A DNA stretch of 64,000 bases from UBA6398 sp963644855 (GCA_963644855.1 CAVIQL010000003.1:77884-141883); one strand, 5' to 3'. Positions 52,899 through 61,077 are shown, numbered from the stretch's first letter. The notes: generated by a model not told the origin, from the sequence alone. Numbers and translations: made by a program.

Positions 52899-53179
52899 GC
52901 AGAATAATAAACAACGCCATTAATGCCTTCGACATACTGGCGCATAGCGAGAAACTCGACTTTCTATTGCAGATAATTCGCCGCGGTGATTTCTATGGGG
53001 CTGACTTCGTGGATATACTCAATGCCATAGGTTACAACATCATGGCGCCCGCCTGCGACATAAAGAAGCTAAAAGAAGCACTATGGCTTAGGGGCTATGC
53101 GCTCCTGACGCGCCAGGAGCTTTACAAACTACAAAACGATGCTTGGGCAAACGACCCCAAAGCGCCGCGTGTCAAATAA
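52895..53179 (+). CDS. Small phage protein of unknown function
   Basis: A 94-residue, largely helical protein (IINNAINAFDILAHSEKL, DFVDILNAIGYNIM, KKLKEALWLRGYALLTRQEL). The start overlaps the previous gene's stop by 4 bases. No recognisable motif. Confidence 0.65.
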   Translation: MSRIINNAINAFDILAHSEKLDFLLQIIRRGDFYGADFVDILNAIGYNIMAPACDIKKLKEALWLRGYALLTRQELYKLQNDAWANDPKAPRVK

Positions 53180-53214
53180 CGCCACAGAATGAGCAACTAA
53201 AAAATAAAATCTAT

Positions 53215-53466
53215 ATGAACAGACTGAAACAATGGCTCAAGCGTGAAGTCGACGCAGCAAAGGTGGCACGTGAAGCACGCCACCGCGCTGAAATAGAATA
53301 TCGTTTTACAATACGCGAACGACAGGGTAAAATCTATATCCTTTGCAACACCACCGCAATAGCAACCCTACCGCCCGAAAGCACAATGCAGGACGCGCTC
53401 GCGCTAATGAAGAAAGCGCGCACCAGCGCAGTAGCATTTGACAAAGTTAGTAATACAACAGATTAA
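53215..53466 (+). CDS. Small phage protein of unknown function
   Basis: An 83-residue protein started at 53215 (MNRLKQWLKREVD) rather than the in-frame ATG at 53143, which lies inside the preceding gene. It has a basic N-terminal helix, a short beta hairpin (YRFTIRERQGKIYILCNTTAIATL) and a C-terminal helix. It precedes the ssDNA-binding fusion gene by 12 bases. Role unknown. Confidence 0.62.
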   Translation: MNRLKQWLKREVDAAKVAREARHRAEIEYRFTIRERQGKIYILCNTTAIATLPPESTMQDALALMKKARTSAVAFDKVSNTTD

Positions 53467-53478
53467 ATTATAAATACA

Positions 53479-54234
53479 ATGAGAGATCCAAAAACGATCA
53501 ATGGGACAAAAGTAGTGTTTGGTCCTTGCAGACTTAGCTACACACATGTATTCCAAAAGTACAGCCCCGACAGTACGGACGAGGGTAAGTATATGACCAA
53601 TATCTTAGTGCCCAAGGGCGAAAAAGCCACAGTGGCAGCGCTCCAAGCAGCCATAGAAGCCGCGAAAGCAAAAGCTATCACGGAGAAGTGGGGTGGCAAA
53701 GAGCCTAAGAAGATAGACACGCCATTGCGCGATGGCGACGAAAAGGAGGACGAAGTATTTGCGTCTCACTGGTACCTCAACGCTAAGAGCAGCACCCGCC
53801 CGGGAGTGGTGGACCAGCATCTTAATCCTATCACAGATGAAGAAGAAGTATATAGTGGTTGCTGGGCTGTGGTGTCGGTAACATTCTACGGGTATGACGT
53901 GAGTGGTAACCGTGGCATTGCGTGCGGGCTTAACAATGTTATGAAGTTCAAGGACGATGAACGTCTTGGCGGGCGTGGAGTGCTACAAAGCTATTCACAA
54001 ACTTATGGCAGTTTCAACCTACCGGTAGAATCTTTTGAAATGCTCGCTTATGATGATCCACCCCGCATTGAAATGAACAACAACCCCATTAACGCCTACT
54101 GTCTGTCTAATTGCGCCCTTGACGAAGACCGGTTGGAAAATAAAAAACCAATTAAAATTTCACGCTACCGCAAGATAGACGGCACCGTAACAATGCTAAT
54201 GACATTAGGGTTATTGTATTCCTATGAGCGCTAA
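53479..54234 (+). CDS. Fusion ORF: DUF2815 ssDNA-binding protein joined to the C-terminus of a large terminase
   Basis: 251 residues. Residues 1 to ~165 match DUF2815, the phage ssDNA-binding family (GTKVVFGPCRLSYTHVF, DEGKYMTNILVPKG, ASHWYLNAKSS, GNRGIACGLNNVMKF, LGGR). DUF2815 proteins normally end soon after that. Here the frame continues with a different segment: YGSFNLPVESFEMLAYDDPP, NNNPINAYCLSNCALD and KIDGTVTMLMTLG, which is the pattern of a TerL nuclease C-terminus. The junction lies near 53,960-53,995. The simplest reading is an in-frame deletion between the two genes. The ssDNA-binding half may still function; packaging cannot rely on this terminase remnant. Confidence 0.75.
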   Translation: MRDPKTINGTKVVFGPCRLSYTHVFQKYSPDSTDEGKYMTNILVPKGEKATVAALQAAIEAAKAKAITEKWGGKEPKKIDTPLRDGDEKEDEVFASHWYLNAKSSTRPGVVDQHLNPITDEEEVYSGCWAVVSVTFYGYDVSGNRGIACGLNNVMKFKDDERLGGRGVLQSYSQTYGSFNLPVESFEMLAYDDPPRIEMNNNPINAYCLSNCALDEDRLENKKPIKISRYRKIDGTVTMLMTLGLLYSYER

Positions 54235-54277
54235 GGGCGCGCCGAAAATGACACGCCCACGCTCTAAAAACTTGATA

Positions 54278-54307
54278 CAGACTATGTGTAAATCATAGTC
54301 CTTTTAT
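54278..54307 (+). terminator. Hairpin terminator after the fusion ORF
   Basis: A perfect 7-bp stem (54280-54286 with 54294-54300, GACTATG/CATAGTC) followed by CTTTTAT. Confidence 0.6.
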
Positions 54308-54726
54308 CTTACACTCTCTCTTATTGACTTTCCCGTAACCACACCCCCCGCGAAAGCCTTTCCTAATGCCTCTAAGCCTTTGTTAAGTTTTTCTAAAGTC
54401 CGCGCCGAAGGGCGTTTGATACCCGTAGCATACTGTCGGAGTAACGACCCATTCATGTTGATATAATTTGCCAAGGCCGTAATATTAAGGGGGTAATAAT
54501 CAAACAAGGCCCCCACGTCGAAGTGAAAAACAAACTCCACGTCTGGAAATACCATTCCTTGCCCTTTGTAATAGTCCTTCATTTCATCACTCGCAGCATA
54601 GAAATCTTCGACCGCCGCCTTTGCCGTCTTTCCGCACCCCACCAAAGAAAAATCCAATCCCTTAGAATTTTCCATGTAACAACTATAAGAGTCTTTTCCC
54701 GACTCAACAATAACGTTTATTTTCAT
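54304..54726 (-). CDS. hicB: HicB-type antitoxin
   Basis: A 140-residue antitoxin. I start it at 54726 (MKINVIVESGKDSYSC); the longer frame upstream merely reads through the hicA region antisense of frame. The N-terminal half has the HicB partial RNase H fold (SYSCYMENSKGLDFSLVG, GKTAKAAVEDFYAASDEM). The C-terminal half is an HTH (ITALANYINMNGSLLRQYATGIKRPSARTL) that should bind its own promoter. It is the second gene of a leftward hicA-hicB pair placed between the terminase remnant and the portal gene. Confidence 0.85.
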   Translation of the reverse strand: MKINVIVESGKDSYSCYMENSKGLDFSLVGCGKTAKAAVEDFYAASDEMKDYYKGQGMVFPDVEFVFHFDVGALFDYYPLNITALANYINMNGSLLRQYATGIKRPSARTLEKLNKGLEALGKAFAGGVVTGKSIRESVR

Positions 54727-54782
54727 CTTTTTCACCCTTTGTTTTTTCTGTAAAAAACGCCCCGGAGGGCTAAGGGGGTGGG

Positions 54783-54965
54783 CTAAACCCCTAAATCCCT
54801 TAGAATAGCTTTCAGCGTTCCTTTTGGCACTTCCTTTGTTCCATGTCTCGGAACCGCGACCGTTTTTCCGGTACGTGGACTGTACCATAGATCGTGCCGT
54901 CCGCCATGCCGCTGCACTACACAACCAGCATCCTCCAGCCTTTTGTACAATTCTTTGTATTTCAT
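54783..54965 (-). CDS. hicA: HicA-type mRNA interferase toxin
   Basis: A 60-residue toxin with the dsRBD-like HicA fold. Diagnostic residues are the catalytic His in GGRHDLWYSP, then VAVPRHGTKEVPKGTL, and the end ILRDLGV. It is expected to cut mRNA and be neutralised by the HicB encoded 56 bases downstream. The pair runs against the phage late genes. This suggests an independently expressed accessory unit that could stabilise the prophage or act against other phages. Confidence 0.88.
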   Translation of the reverse strand: MKYKELYKRLEDAGCVVQRHGGRHDLWYSPRTGKTVAVPRHGTKEVPKGTLKAILRDLGV

Positions 54966-55087
54966 ACCAAAAAGTTTTAGAGCGTTTTATGTTCACTTAG
55001 AACACCGCAAAAGTAACAATAAAGTTACACCCAACAAAGAAAAATCAATTTTTTTCTCAAAAATAGCCGAAGAATAGCGCCATTGAC

Positions 55088-56329
55088 ATGTTTACGCCCG
55101 ATAGGTATATGGCTAAGGTATTAAACATATTAAAACGCCTATTCCTTCGCGAGGACGCGGCGACCGGCATAGACGCTACTTCACCCCGCTATGGCGGCTT
55201 TGGTTGGAATACTATTGCCCCCGGTCTTACCGCCGATGGGGCAATGCGTATAGCAACGGTATTCCGTTGTGTTAGGCTATTGTCGGAAAGCGTGGCCAAT
55301 CTACCATTGCATTACTTGACACTACACGATGGTATCTATGAAGAAGACACCCAAAGCAAATTGTCGTATCTGTTATCTGTACAGCCGGACAATGCTTATA
55401 ATGCTTACGACTTTTGGAGCCACGCGGTGCAACAGATGCTACTATATGGCAACGCCTACATAGTGCCCGTTTATAATCCCGTTACAATGGACTATGAGCG
55501 CTTTGTCCTTTGCGGACGGGGCACAGTTAACCACGATACATTAAGCGACACCTATACCGTTTGCGATACTGTCAACAACCTTAACGGCACGTTTGATGAG
55601 GACGAAATTATCCACCTTAAAAACATTACCATTGACGGGAAAAATGGCCTTTCGACCATTGCCTATGCACGTATGGCTACCGACATAGCATCCACCGGCG
55701 ACAATGAGACCCTGGACCGCTTTGCCAATGGCGGTAATGTCCGTGGTATCATTTGCAACAACAGTAGTGTAAGAGGATTTGGCGAATACCAGGACAAAGA
55801 GTTAGACAAAGCCGCCAAGGATATGGCCAGCAAGTTCCGCAACCGGGACAATATAGTAGCCACCCCGGGGCAAGTGGACTTTAAACAACTTTCGTTGACA
55901 TCCACAGACATGCAATTTTTGGAGAGCCGCAAGTTTACCGTGCGCGAGATATGCCGATTCTTTGGCGTACATCCGTCTTACGTATTTGACGACACAGCAA
56001 CTAATTACAAAAGCGCTGAGATGGCCAATGTAGCATTCCTATCCAGCACGTTAAATCCAATATTGCGTAAAATAGAATGCGAGTTACAGCGTAAGCTGTC
56101 GAGCCCCACAATGTGGCATATCCACCGCTTTGAATTTGACCGCCGCGGGCTATATGCCTGCGATTTGGCAAGTAAAGCGGACTACCAAACGAAGACCATT
56201 GCCGCGGGCTTATACACCGTGAACGAATGGCGTAAAGCAGAAAACAAAAGACCCGTGGACGGCGGCGATACCGTTTTGGTTAGCGCTAATCTACGCAGCA
56301 TAAGCGAAACAAACAACCAAGCAGAATGA
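55088..56329 (+). CDS. HK97-family phage portal protein
   Basis: Forms the dodecameric ring through which DNA enters the head. About 413 residues; the ATG at 55109 (MAKVLNILKRLF) is an alternative start. Family blocks: AMRIATVFRCVRLLSESVANLPL, LLYGNAYIVPVYN, DEIIHLKNITIDGKNGLS, LESRKFTVREICRFFGVHPSYV and the C-terminal NEWRKAENKRPVDGGD. It is complete. Unlike a normal phage, no terminase gene precedes it; HicAB and the terminase remnant do. Confidence 0.95.
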   Translation: MFTPDRYMAKVLNILKRLFLREDAATGIDATSPRYGGFGWNTIAPGLTADGAMRIATVFRCVRLLSESVANLPLHYLTLHDGIYEEDTQSKLSYLLSVQPDNAYNAYDFWSHAVQQMLLYGNAYIVPVYNPVTMDYERFVLCGRGTVNHDTLSDTYTVCDTVNNLNGTFDEDEIIHLKNITIDGKNGLSTIAYARMATDIASTGDNETLDRFANGGNVRGIICNNSSVRGFGEYQDKELDKAAKDMASKFRNRDNIVATPGQVDFKQLSLTSTDMQFLESRKFTVREICRFFGVHPSYVFDDTATNYKSAEMANVAFLSSTLNPILRKIECELQRKLSSPTMWHIHRFEFDRRGLYACDLASKADYQTKTIAAGLYTVNEWRKAENKRPVDGGDTVLVSANLRSISETNNQAE

Positions 56330-56964
56330 AGACCAAGCAAATAAAAAGAGAAGCCTTTGCCCCCGCGTCTCTTTACATTAGAGAACAGGCAGATGGCTCA
56401 GAAAGCAGGGGTATTGAAGGATACGCTATATTATTCAACACCCCAAGTGCCGTAATGTGGACCACTGGCGACGGATCAGAAGTGCGTGAAGTAATAGACC
56501 CCTCAGCCGTGCAGCGTGAATTGCTCGACGCAAGCGATATTAAGATGACGATGTTTCACGACCGCCAACTAATATTGGCACGCAGCAACCAAGGCAAGGG
56601 CACTTTGTCGTATGAGATAGACGAGAAAGGCGTTAAATTTTCGTTTGACGCTCCACAGACCGCCGACGGAGACAAGGCGCTTGAACTCGTTAAGCGTGGT
56701 GATATTGCTGGGTGTAGCTTTGCATTCTCTACATACTACAATGACCGTGAATATGTAGAGAAAGAAGTTGCATCAGACGGTAATATAACCTATCGTGTTA
56801 AGGCTTTAACCGGCGTGTATGATTTCACACTCGCCGCAGATCCCGCCTACCCGGATACAGAATGTAATCTGCGCGAGATAATGGAAGAAAAGCCCGAAAA
56901 GCCCGGCGTAAGCAATGATTACATAATTGCAATGCGCCGCGAAGCTCAAAAAAAGATTGATTAA
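56326..56964 (+). CDS. HK97-family prohead protease
   Basis: The head maturation protease (family U35), 212 residues, which removes the scaffold part of the capsid protein. The start overlaps the portal stop by 4 bases (ATGA). Motifs: GIEGYAILFNTPS, MTMFHDRQLILARS with the catalytic His, and GDIAGCSFAFS with the catalytic Ser. The end of the domain reads LTGVYDFTLAADPAYPDTE. Complete and in the standard place between portal and capsid. Confidence 0.93.
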   Translation: MKTKQIKREAFAPASLYIREQADGSESRGIEGYAILFNTPSAVMWTTGDGSEVREVIDPSAVQRELLDASDIKMTMFHDRQLILARSNQGKGTLSYEIDEKGVKFSFDAPQTADGDKALELVKRGDIAGCSFAFSTYYNDREYVEKEVASDGNITYRVKALTGVYDFTLAADPAYPDTECNLREIMEEKPEKPGVSNDYIIAMRREAQKKID

Positions 56965-56983
56965 ACCCCTCAATGTTAATACA

Positions 56984-58129
56984 ATGAACAAGAAAAAACT
57001 TCGCGACTTGATACAGAAGTACCAAGCGAATTGCACTCGTATTGGCGCAATAGCCGACTTGTGCGAAAAAGAGAACCGTGAACGCAATGAAGCAGAAAAC
57101 ACGGAGTACACGAATCTTACCCGCGAGAACCAGTTGCTACAGATGCAGATGCAGGCAAGCCGTGCTGACAGCATAGTAGCCGAATCGCAAGGTATGCACG
57201 AATTGCAACAGGCAATTCGCGAGAATGCAATGGCAGGACGCAAGACTGAGATACAGTTGCGCGATGCTATCACCACAACCAAGACAGCCGCCGGCGGCTT
57301 GCAGCCCCTTTATGTACAGGAGATTGTCAAGCCACTTATGGAGGGCCTTATCTACAACAAGGTAGGCCTACCTTTCCTTACAGGACTTAGCGGTGATTAC
57401 GTGTGGCCGCTCTATGACCTTGCCGAAGCATCAGTACTCGGTGAAGGTGTAGCGCTTTCTGACGCATCTATCAACCTTCACAAGGTTACCCCCTCACCAC
57501 AGCGTATTGGTATTGCCGTGCCCGTGAGCAACCAGGCAATTAACCGCACAGAGGGCGCTGTCGAGACCGTTGTCCGCGACGTATTGCCTAAGGCTGTACA
57601 GAAACTTATCAATAAGATAATTTTCGGCAACACTTACGGATCGTCGTCAACATCAGGCGTGCTTGTTGCCGCTTTGACCGCCGCAAACAACACCGCACTT
57701 ACCGCTACCCCGACATTTGCACAGCTCAACGCAGCTAAGGCAAAAGTATTGTCCGCGGGTGTTGAGGGCTCTGCACTTTGCTGGGTTATGAGTAAATCCA
57801 TGAAGGCTACTCTTGAAGGCACGCCAATCAACGAAAAGGGTATCTACGTACCTATCGTGCAGAACGACATGCTTTGCGGTTTGCCTATCTACACCACCAA
57901 CGACGCGTCGTATACCACCGGCAGCGGAACGTCGGCAAAGAGTTGCGAACATGTCTTTATTGGCGATTTCAGCTACTTGCCCGCAGGTTTGTTTGGCGAG
58001 ATGCGTTTTATCGTGGACCCGTATTCACAGGCTCGCAAAGATTGTGTGGACTTTGTGCTTAACACAGATTTCGCCGCAACTGTGCTTTTGAAAGACGCGT
58101 TCCACATGCTTACTGTAACACCGTCCTAA
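56984..58129 (+). CDS. HK97-family major capsid protein
   Basis: Main shell protein, 381 residues from the ATG at 56984 (MNKKKLRDLIQKY); the frame upstream runs back into the protease gene. The first ~90 residues are a coiled-coil delta domain expected to be removed by the protease. The body has the HK97 fold blocks LGEGVALSDASINLHKVTPSPQ, IGIAVPVSNQAI, INKIIFGNTYG, and the late PAGLFGEMRFIVDPYSQAR. Complete. Confidence 0.94.
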   Translation: MNKKKLRDLIQKYQANCTRIGAIADLCEKENRERNEAENTEYTNLTRENQLLQMQMQASRADSIVAESQGMHELQQAIRENAMAGRKTEIQLRDAITTTKTAAGGLQPLYVQEIVKPLMEGLIYNKVGLPFLTGLSGDYVWPLYDLAEASVLGEGVALSDASINLHKVTPSPQRIGIAVPVSNQAINRTEGAVETVVRDVLPKAVQKLINKIIFGNTYGSSSTSGVLVAALTAANNTALTATPTFAQLNAAKAKVLSAGVEGSALCWVMSKSMKATLEGTPINEKGIYVPIVQNDMLCGLPIYTTNDASYTTGSGTSAKSCEHVFIGDFSYLPAGLFGEMRFIVDPYSQARKDCVDFVLNTDFAATVLLKDAFHMLTVTPS

Positions 58130-58151
58130 CATTAGCTAATTATCCCAAGTC

Positions 58152-58463
58152 ATGACAAAGGACGAACTTGCACTACTGAAGAAGCACTGTCGCATAGACT
58201 ACGACACCGACGATGATTTGCTGCAGCGCTACTACGATACCGCACGCGCCAAGATAATTCAAGATACCGGGCGGACAGAGGCGGAACTTGTGGAGCAGTA
58301 CGGGCAATTTCCCCCGCAGCTCGAAATGGCTGTGTGGTTGCTTACGGACCATTGGTATGATGATGATCGTGCCGGCACGTCCGCTACACAGAAGCACGTA
58401 GTGCCTTTCTCAATCACAGCGCTTGTGCGTCCTTTTGTCAAACTTTCTGACAGCACCGATTAA
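58152..58463 (+). CDS. Head-tail connector protein (HK97 gp6-like)
   Basis: A 103-residue connector adaptor that binds beneath the portal. The pattern ELALLKKHCRIDYDTDDDLLQRYYDTARAKI followed by QFPPQLEMAVWLLTDHWYDDR-like helices and the VPFSITALVRPF end is the gp6-like family. It lies directly after the capsid gene, as in HK97-type phages. Confidence 0.9.
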   Translation: MTKDELALLKKHCRIDYDTDDDLLQRYYDTARAKIIQDTGRTEAELVEQYGQFPPQLEMAVWLLTDHWYDDDRAGTSATQKHVVPFSITALVRPFVKLSDSTD

Positions 58464-58466
58464 GCC

Positions 58467-58784
58467 ATGTACGCGGAACGACTTCGATATATAGTTAAAC
58501 TGTATAAGCCACAATCCACGGTTGACAGCTATGGCTCGCGCGTGAAAGGCTTTACCCTTTACGCCACCATACGTGCCGAACGCACAAAGACCGGTGGAGC
58601 GATAGCCGAAGAAGCCGGGGAAATGTTTGCCGCTTACACCGCTGAGTATAATATCCGCGACGCGCACCCCGCGAAAGCCGGGTGGCGACTTGAAGACGAC
58701 GGAGAACTTTACGATGTCGCGGCAGTACACCCCAACGCTACCCGCGGAATGCTTACACTTACTTGCTCACGTGTAAATCAATGA
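58467..58784 (+). CDS. Head closure / head-tail adaptor protein (SPP1 gp16-like)
   Basis: A 105-residue small beta-barrel protein of the head-tail joining family. Typical features are the opening RLRYIVKLYKPQSTVDSYG, TLYATIRAERTKTGG, AEYNIRDAHPAKAGWRLEDDG and LYDVAAVHPN. It starts 3 bases after the connector gene and overlaps the next gene by 4 bases. Confidence 0.88.
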   Translation: MYAERLRYIVKLYKPQSTVDSYGSRVKGFTLYATIRAERTKTGGAIAEEAGEMFAAYTAEYNIRDAHPAKAGWRLEDDGELYDVAAVHPNATRGMLTLTCSRVNQ

Positions 58785-59281
58785 ACGATCCGATAACCGC
58801 AACACTCACGGAACTTTGGCGCGCCCTCGACGCCAAGGAGCAGCGCCGCGCGTTGAAAAGCGCCTATCGTAAGGTTGGCAAGAAAGTACGCAGCATTGCC
58901 CGTGAAGAAGTGCGTGCCACCGGGTTTAAGACACATAACACCGCACCACTTGAAAATAGCCTTTACACCTGGGCTTTCACAGGTGGCGGCGGCTTTATGG
59001 TTACCGCGCGCCCATACAAGCGCAAGGGAATGCACGTCAATAGCCGTAAGATAGAAAAACCTATACTTTGGTTTTTGCAAGGAACAAAAGGAAGGCGCAC
59101 GAAGACGCAGACTAAATTCTTTATTCGCACACGGAAAGGGCATTCAACTGGTCGTATATCTAAAAAAAGATACCACGCCGAACGTGCGGAAGACCGCGCC
59201 GTCGGAATTGTGGAAAGCGAATTGGCGGACACATTGGAACGAAACGCTTATAACATTTTGAAACGGAAAGGGCTTGCGTAA
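58781..59281 (+). CDS. HK97 gp10-like tail completion protein
   Basis: A 166-residue basic protein started at 58781, overlapping the previous stop by 4 bases (ATGA). The pattern ALKSAYRKVGKKVRSIAREEV, YKRKGMHVNSRKIEKPILWFLQ with a Gly-Thr-Lys loop, and C-terminal helix VESELADTLERNAYNIL are typical of the gp10-like family at the head-tail interface. Its stop shares one base with the start of the next gene. Confidence 0.87.
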   Translation: MNDPITATLTELWRALDAKEQRRALKSAYRKVGKKVRSIAREEVRATGFKTHNTAPLENSLYTWAFTGGGGFMVTARPYKRKGMHVNSRKIEKPILWFLQGTKGRRTKTQTKFFIRTRKGHSTGRISKKRYHAERAEDRAVGIVESELADTLERNAYNILKRKGLA

Positions 59282-59673
59282 TGGCTAAGACATCATTATC
59301 CAGTGGTATTTCGGTATATTCCACACTTTCCAAGGACACAAAATTGAAGAAAGTGTGCCCCCGGATATACCCCGTGCTTTCTCTCGAAGAAGAGAATTTA
59401 CCATATATCACATATACCCGAACCGCATCAGCCTTAGACGGCAATAAATCCGCTAAGCGCGACGATTTCACCTTTGAGATTAGTTGCTTTGCGGAAACGT
59501 ATGCGGCAGCGGTAGAGATAGCGGAATTAGCACGCGACACACTGGAAGGACAGACATTAGTATCTGACGCGCTTGTAACGTCTTTCATACAGATGCAGAC
59601 AGCCACGGAATCCTGGCAAGACGGCGCTTATATCGTTACACTTTCGTTCCGTGCCAAGGCTTGGGAACAATAA
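59281..59673 (+). CDS. DUF3168-like tail terminator protein
   Basis: A 130-residue protein that likely caps the tail tube at the head side. Key blocks are GISVYSTLSKDTKLKKVCPRIYP, LPYITYTRTAS, DDFTFEISCFAETYAAAVEIA and DGAYIVTLSFRAKAWEQ, all of the DUF3168/gpU-like pattern. The start codon overlaps the previous stop (TAATG). It sits immediately before the tail tube gene, as expected. Confidence 0.88.
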   Translation: MAKTSLSSGISVYSTLSKDTKLKKVCPRIYPVLSLEEENLPYITYTRTASALDGNKSAKRDDFTFEISCFAETYAAAVEIAELARDTLEGQTLVSDALVTSFIQMQTATESWQDGAYIVTLSFRAKAWEQ

Positions 59674-59699
59674 CACGTAAAATCTAAAATTAAAACATT

Positions 59700-60161
59700 A
59701 TGGGAACAACAACCACTGGATCCTACATTAATGGTAGCGACTTATTGCTTAAAGTTGGCGATAAGGCTATAGGACACTGCACCACGCACACCCTATCGTT
59801 CAAAAGCGAAAGCAAGGACCATGCAGTTAAACCCGCGGCAAGTGCCGCGAGTGGCACAAGTTTTTGGAAAGAGAAAACCGTAACGGGGCTTTCTATATCT
59901 GTAAGTGCTGAGGGACTGGAATACACCGGCGAAAGCGAAAATGGCTTTACCGCACTTAGCGCACTTTGGGGCGCGGGTGCCGCCGTCGAAGTATTTGCCT
60001 TCGCACGCGGCAGCGATAGCTCGCCTTACCTCAAAGGCCAGTTCATTATTACCAGTGTGGAGGAGACCAGTCCCGCGCAAGATGATACGACTTATAAGAT
60101 AGAGCTCGAAAACGCAGGGACGCCGGATATATATCCCGGCAAGCCGTCTACAGCCGCGTAA
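59700..60161 (+). CDS. Phage major tail tube protein (TP901-1 type)
   Basis: A 153-residue tail tube subunit. The family pattern includes YINGSDLLLKVGDKAIGHCT, FKSESKDHAVKPAAS, WKEKTVTGLSISVSAEGLEY and PYLKGQFIITSVEETSPAQDD. Hexamers of it form the siphovirus tail tube. The order tail terminator, tail tube, chaperone, tape measure is the classical one. Confidence 0.9.
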   Translation: MGTTTTGSYINGSDLLLKVGDKAIGHCTTHTLSFKSESKDHAVKPAASAASGTSFWKEKTVTGLSISVSAEGLEYTGESENGFTALSALWGAGAAVEVFAFARGSDSSPYLKGQFIITSVEETSPAQDDTTYKIELENAGTPDIYPGKPSTAA

Positions 60162-60167
60162 CGCCTT

Positions 60168-60479
60168 ATGGAAGCCCAACGAATAGAGATAACTGTTTGC
60201 GGAAAGCAATATCCGTGCATGCCGACAATGGGCGCATTTTTGCGTTTTAAACAGGAGACAGGGCACGATATAACAGAGATGCAGGGAGACTTGTCCGATC
60301 TTACGACCTATCTATATTGTTGCGCGTCAAGCGCGTGTAAAAGAGAAGGTGTTGAGTTTGACTATACCCTAATGCAGTTCGCCGACAGCGTAATGCCGGA
60401 GGACCTCGTACAATGGACCGCCGCATTAGGTGCCGATGTGAAGCAGAAAGAACAAGAGGAGGGCAAAAAAAAACAATAG
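60168..60479 (+). CDS. Tail assembly chaperone, short form (gpG-like)
   Basis: A 103-residue chaperone that coats the tape measure protein during tail assembly. The product (KQYPCMPTMGAFLRFKQETG, then LTTYLYCCASSACKREGV) ends in a Lys-rich tail just after a run of nine A residues (60465-60473). That run allows a -1 ribosomal shift into the frame that continues to 60799. Confidence 0.85.
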   Translation: MEAQRIEITVCGKQYPCMPTMGAFLRFKQETGHDITEMQGDLSDLTTYLYCCASSACKREGVEFDYTLMQFADSVMPEDLVQWTAALGADVKQKEQEEGKKKQ

Positions 60480-60799
60480 CCCAACTTTTAGGATACGCAT
60501 TAGGGGTGATTGGGTTAAGTTTTAAGGACTTTGCACTACTCACCCCTTTTGAATTTTCCGAAGTATGCAATGCGTGGCATGAGTGGCGCGAAGATGAGAC
60601 ACGCGGAGCCTGGGAGCGGCAGCGCTGGTTAGGCTGCGTGAGTATTCAACCGCATATCAAAAAACGGATAACGCCGCAGGAGTTAATGCCGTTACCCTGG
60701 GACAAACAAAGCAAGCCTAATACGCCTAAGCCTGAGACTATGACGCATGAGCAGCACCTTGAAAGGATCCGGGAATTAAATAAAAGGCTGGAAGGCTAA
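60168..60799 (+). CDS. Tail assembly chaperone, frameshifted long form (gpGT-like)
   Basis: Predicted fusion of about 210 residues made by a -1 programmed shift on the A9 run at 60465-60473. In the zero frame the codons read GGC AAA AAA AAA CAA TAG; after the shift they read AAA ACA ATA GCC, giving KKTIAQLLGYALG. The extension (LSFKDFALLTPFEFSEVCNAWHEW, then MTHEQHLERIRELNKRL) is a T-domain of the Phage_TAC/DUF1799 type and has no start codon of its own. In lambda and its relatives the same arrangement makes gpG and gpGT in a fixed ratio. Confidence 0.82.
60462..60474 (+). promoter_or_regulatory. -1 ribosomal frameshift slippery site
   Basis: GGC followed by nine A and a C, six bases before the zero-frame TAG at 60477. 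It lies at the border between the two chaperone frames. Confidence 0.8.
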
Positions 60800-61077
60800 C
60801 CGGGAAAATCACAATGCCCGTTACCCGCCCAAGTATCGTCCATATCACGTCCTGAGTGCATAGCGGAAACCACATAAAACTCACGGCAAAAAATGAGCGC
60901 AAGTGTGCCAAGTATCCAATGAAACCTAGTATATAGGAGAAAAGCACCAATACCAAAGGAAAGGGACAATATACCGCATATTAGCCAAACCTTTGTGCTG
61001 CATTTTTTTTCTGGCAGGCGGTCAAAAGATTCCTGGTATTTATTAAGCCCGTTTTTGTAATTTGTTTTATACCCCAT
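60796..61077 (-). CDS. Reverse-strand small membrane protein (probable phage accessory gene)
   Basis: A 93-residue protein encoded against the late operon between the chaperone and the tape measure genes. It has a basic N-terminus (GYKTNYKNGLNKYQES), then two hydrophobic helices (STKVWLICGILSLSFGIGAF and HWILGTLALIFC), and a short acidic end. Its 3' end overlaps the chaperone's last codon by four bases. The reverse strand, membrane nature and position suggest a lysogenic-conversion gene, for example one blocking superinfection, but this is only inference. A weak TTTG/TATATTG promoter pair lies upstream on its strand (about 61105-61134). Confidence 0.6.
   Translation of the reverse strand: MGYKTNYKNGLNKYQESFDRLPEKKCSTKVWLICGILSLSFGIGAFLLYTRFHWILGTLALIFCREFYVVSAMHSGRDMDDTWAGNGHCDFPG

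Noticed and set aside
54727..54996. N-terminal extension of HicB
   Set aside because: The extra 90 codons run out of frame across hicA and have no protein pattern; HicB begins normally at 54726.
60168..60799. Stop-codon (TAG) readthrough or recoding in the phage
   Set aside because: The downstream frame is offset by one base and the A9 run gives a simple -1 shift; TAG is not in frame with the extension.
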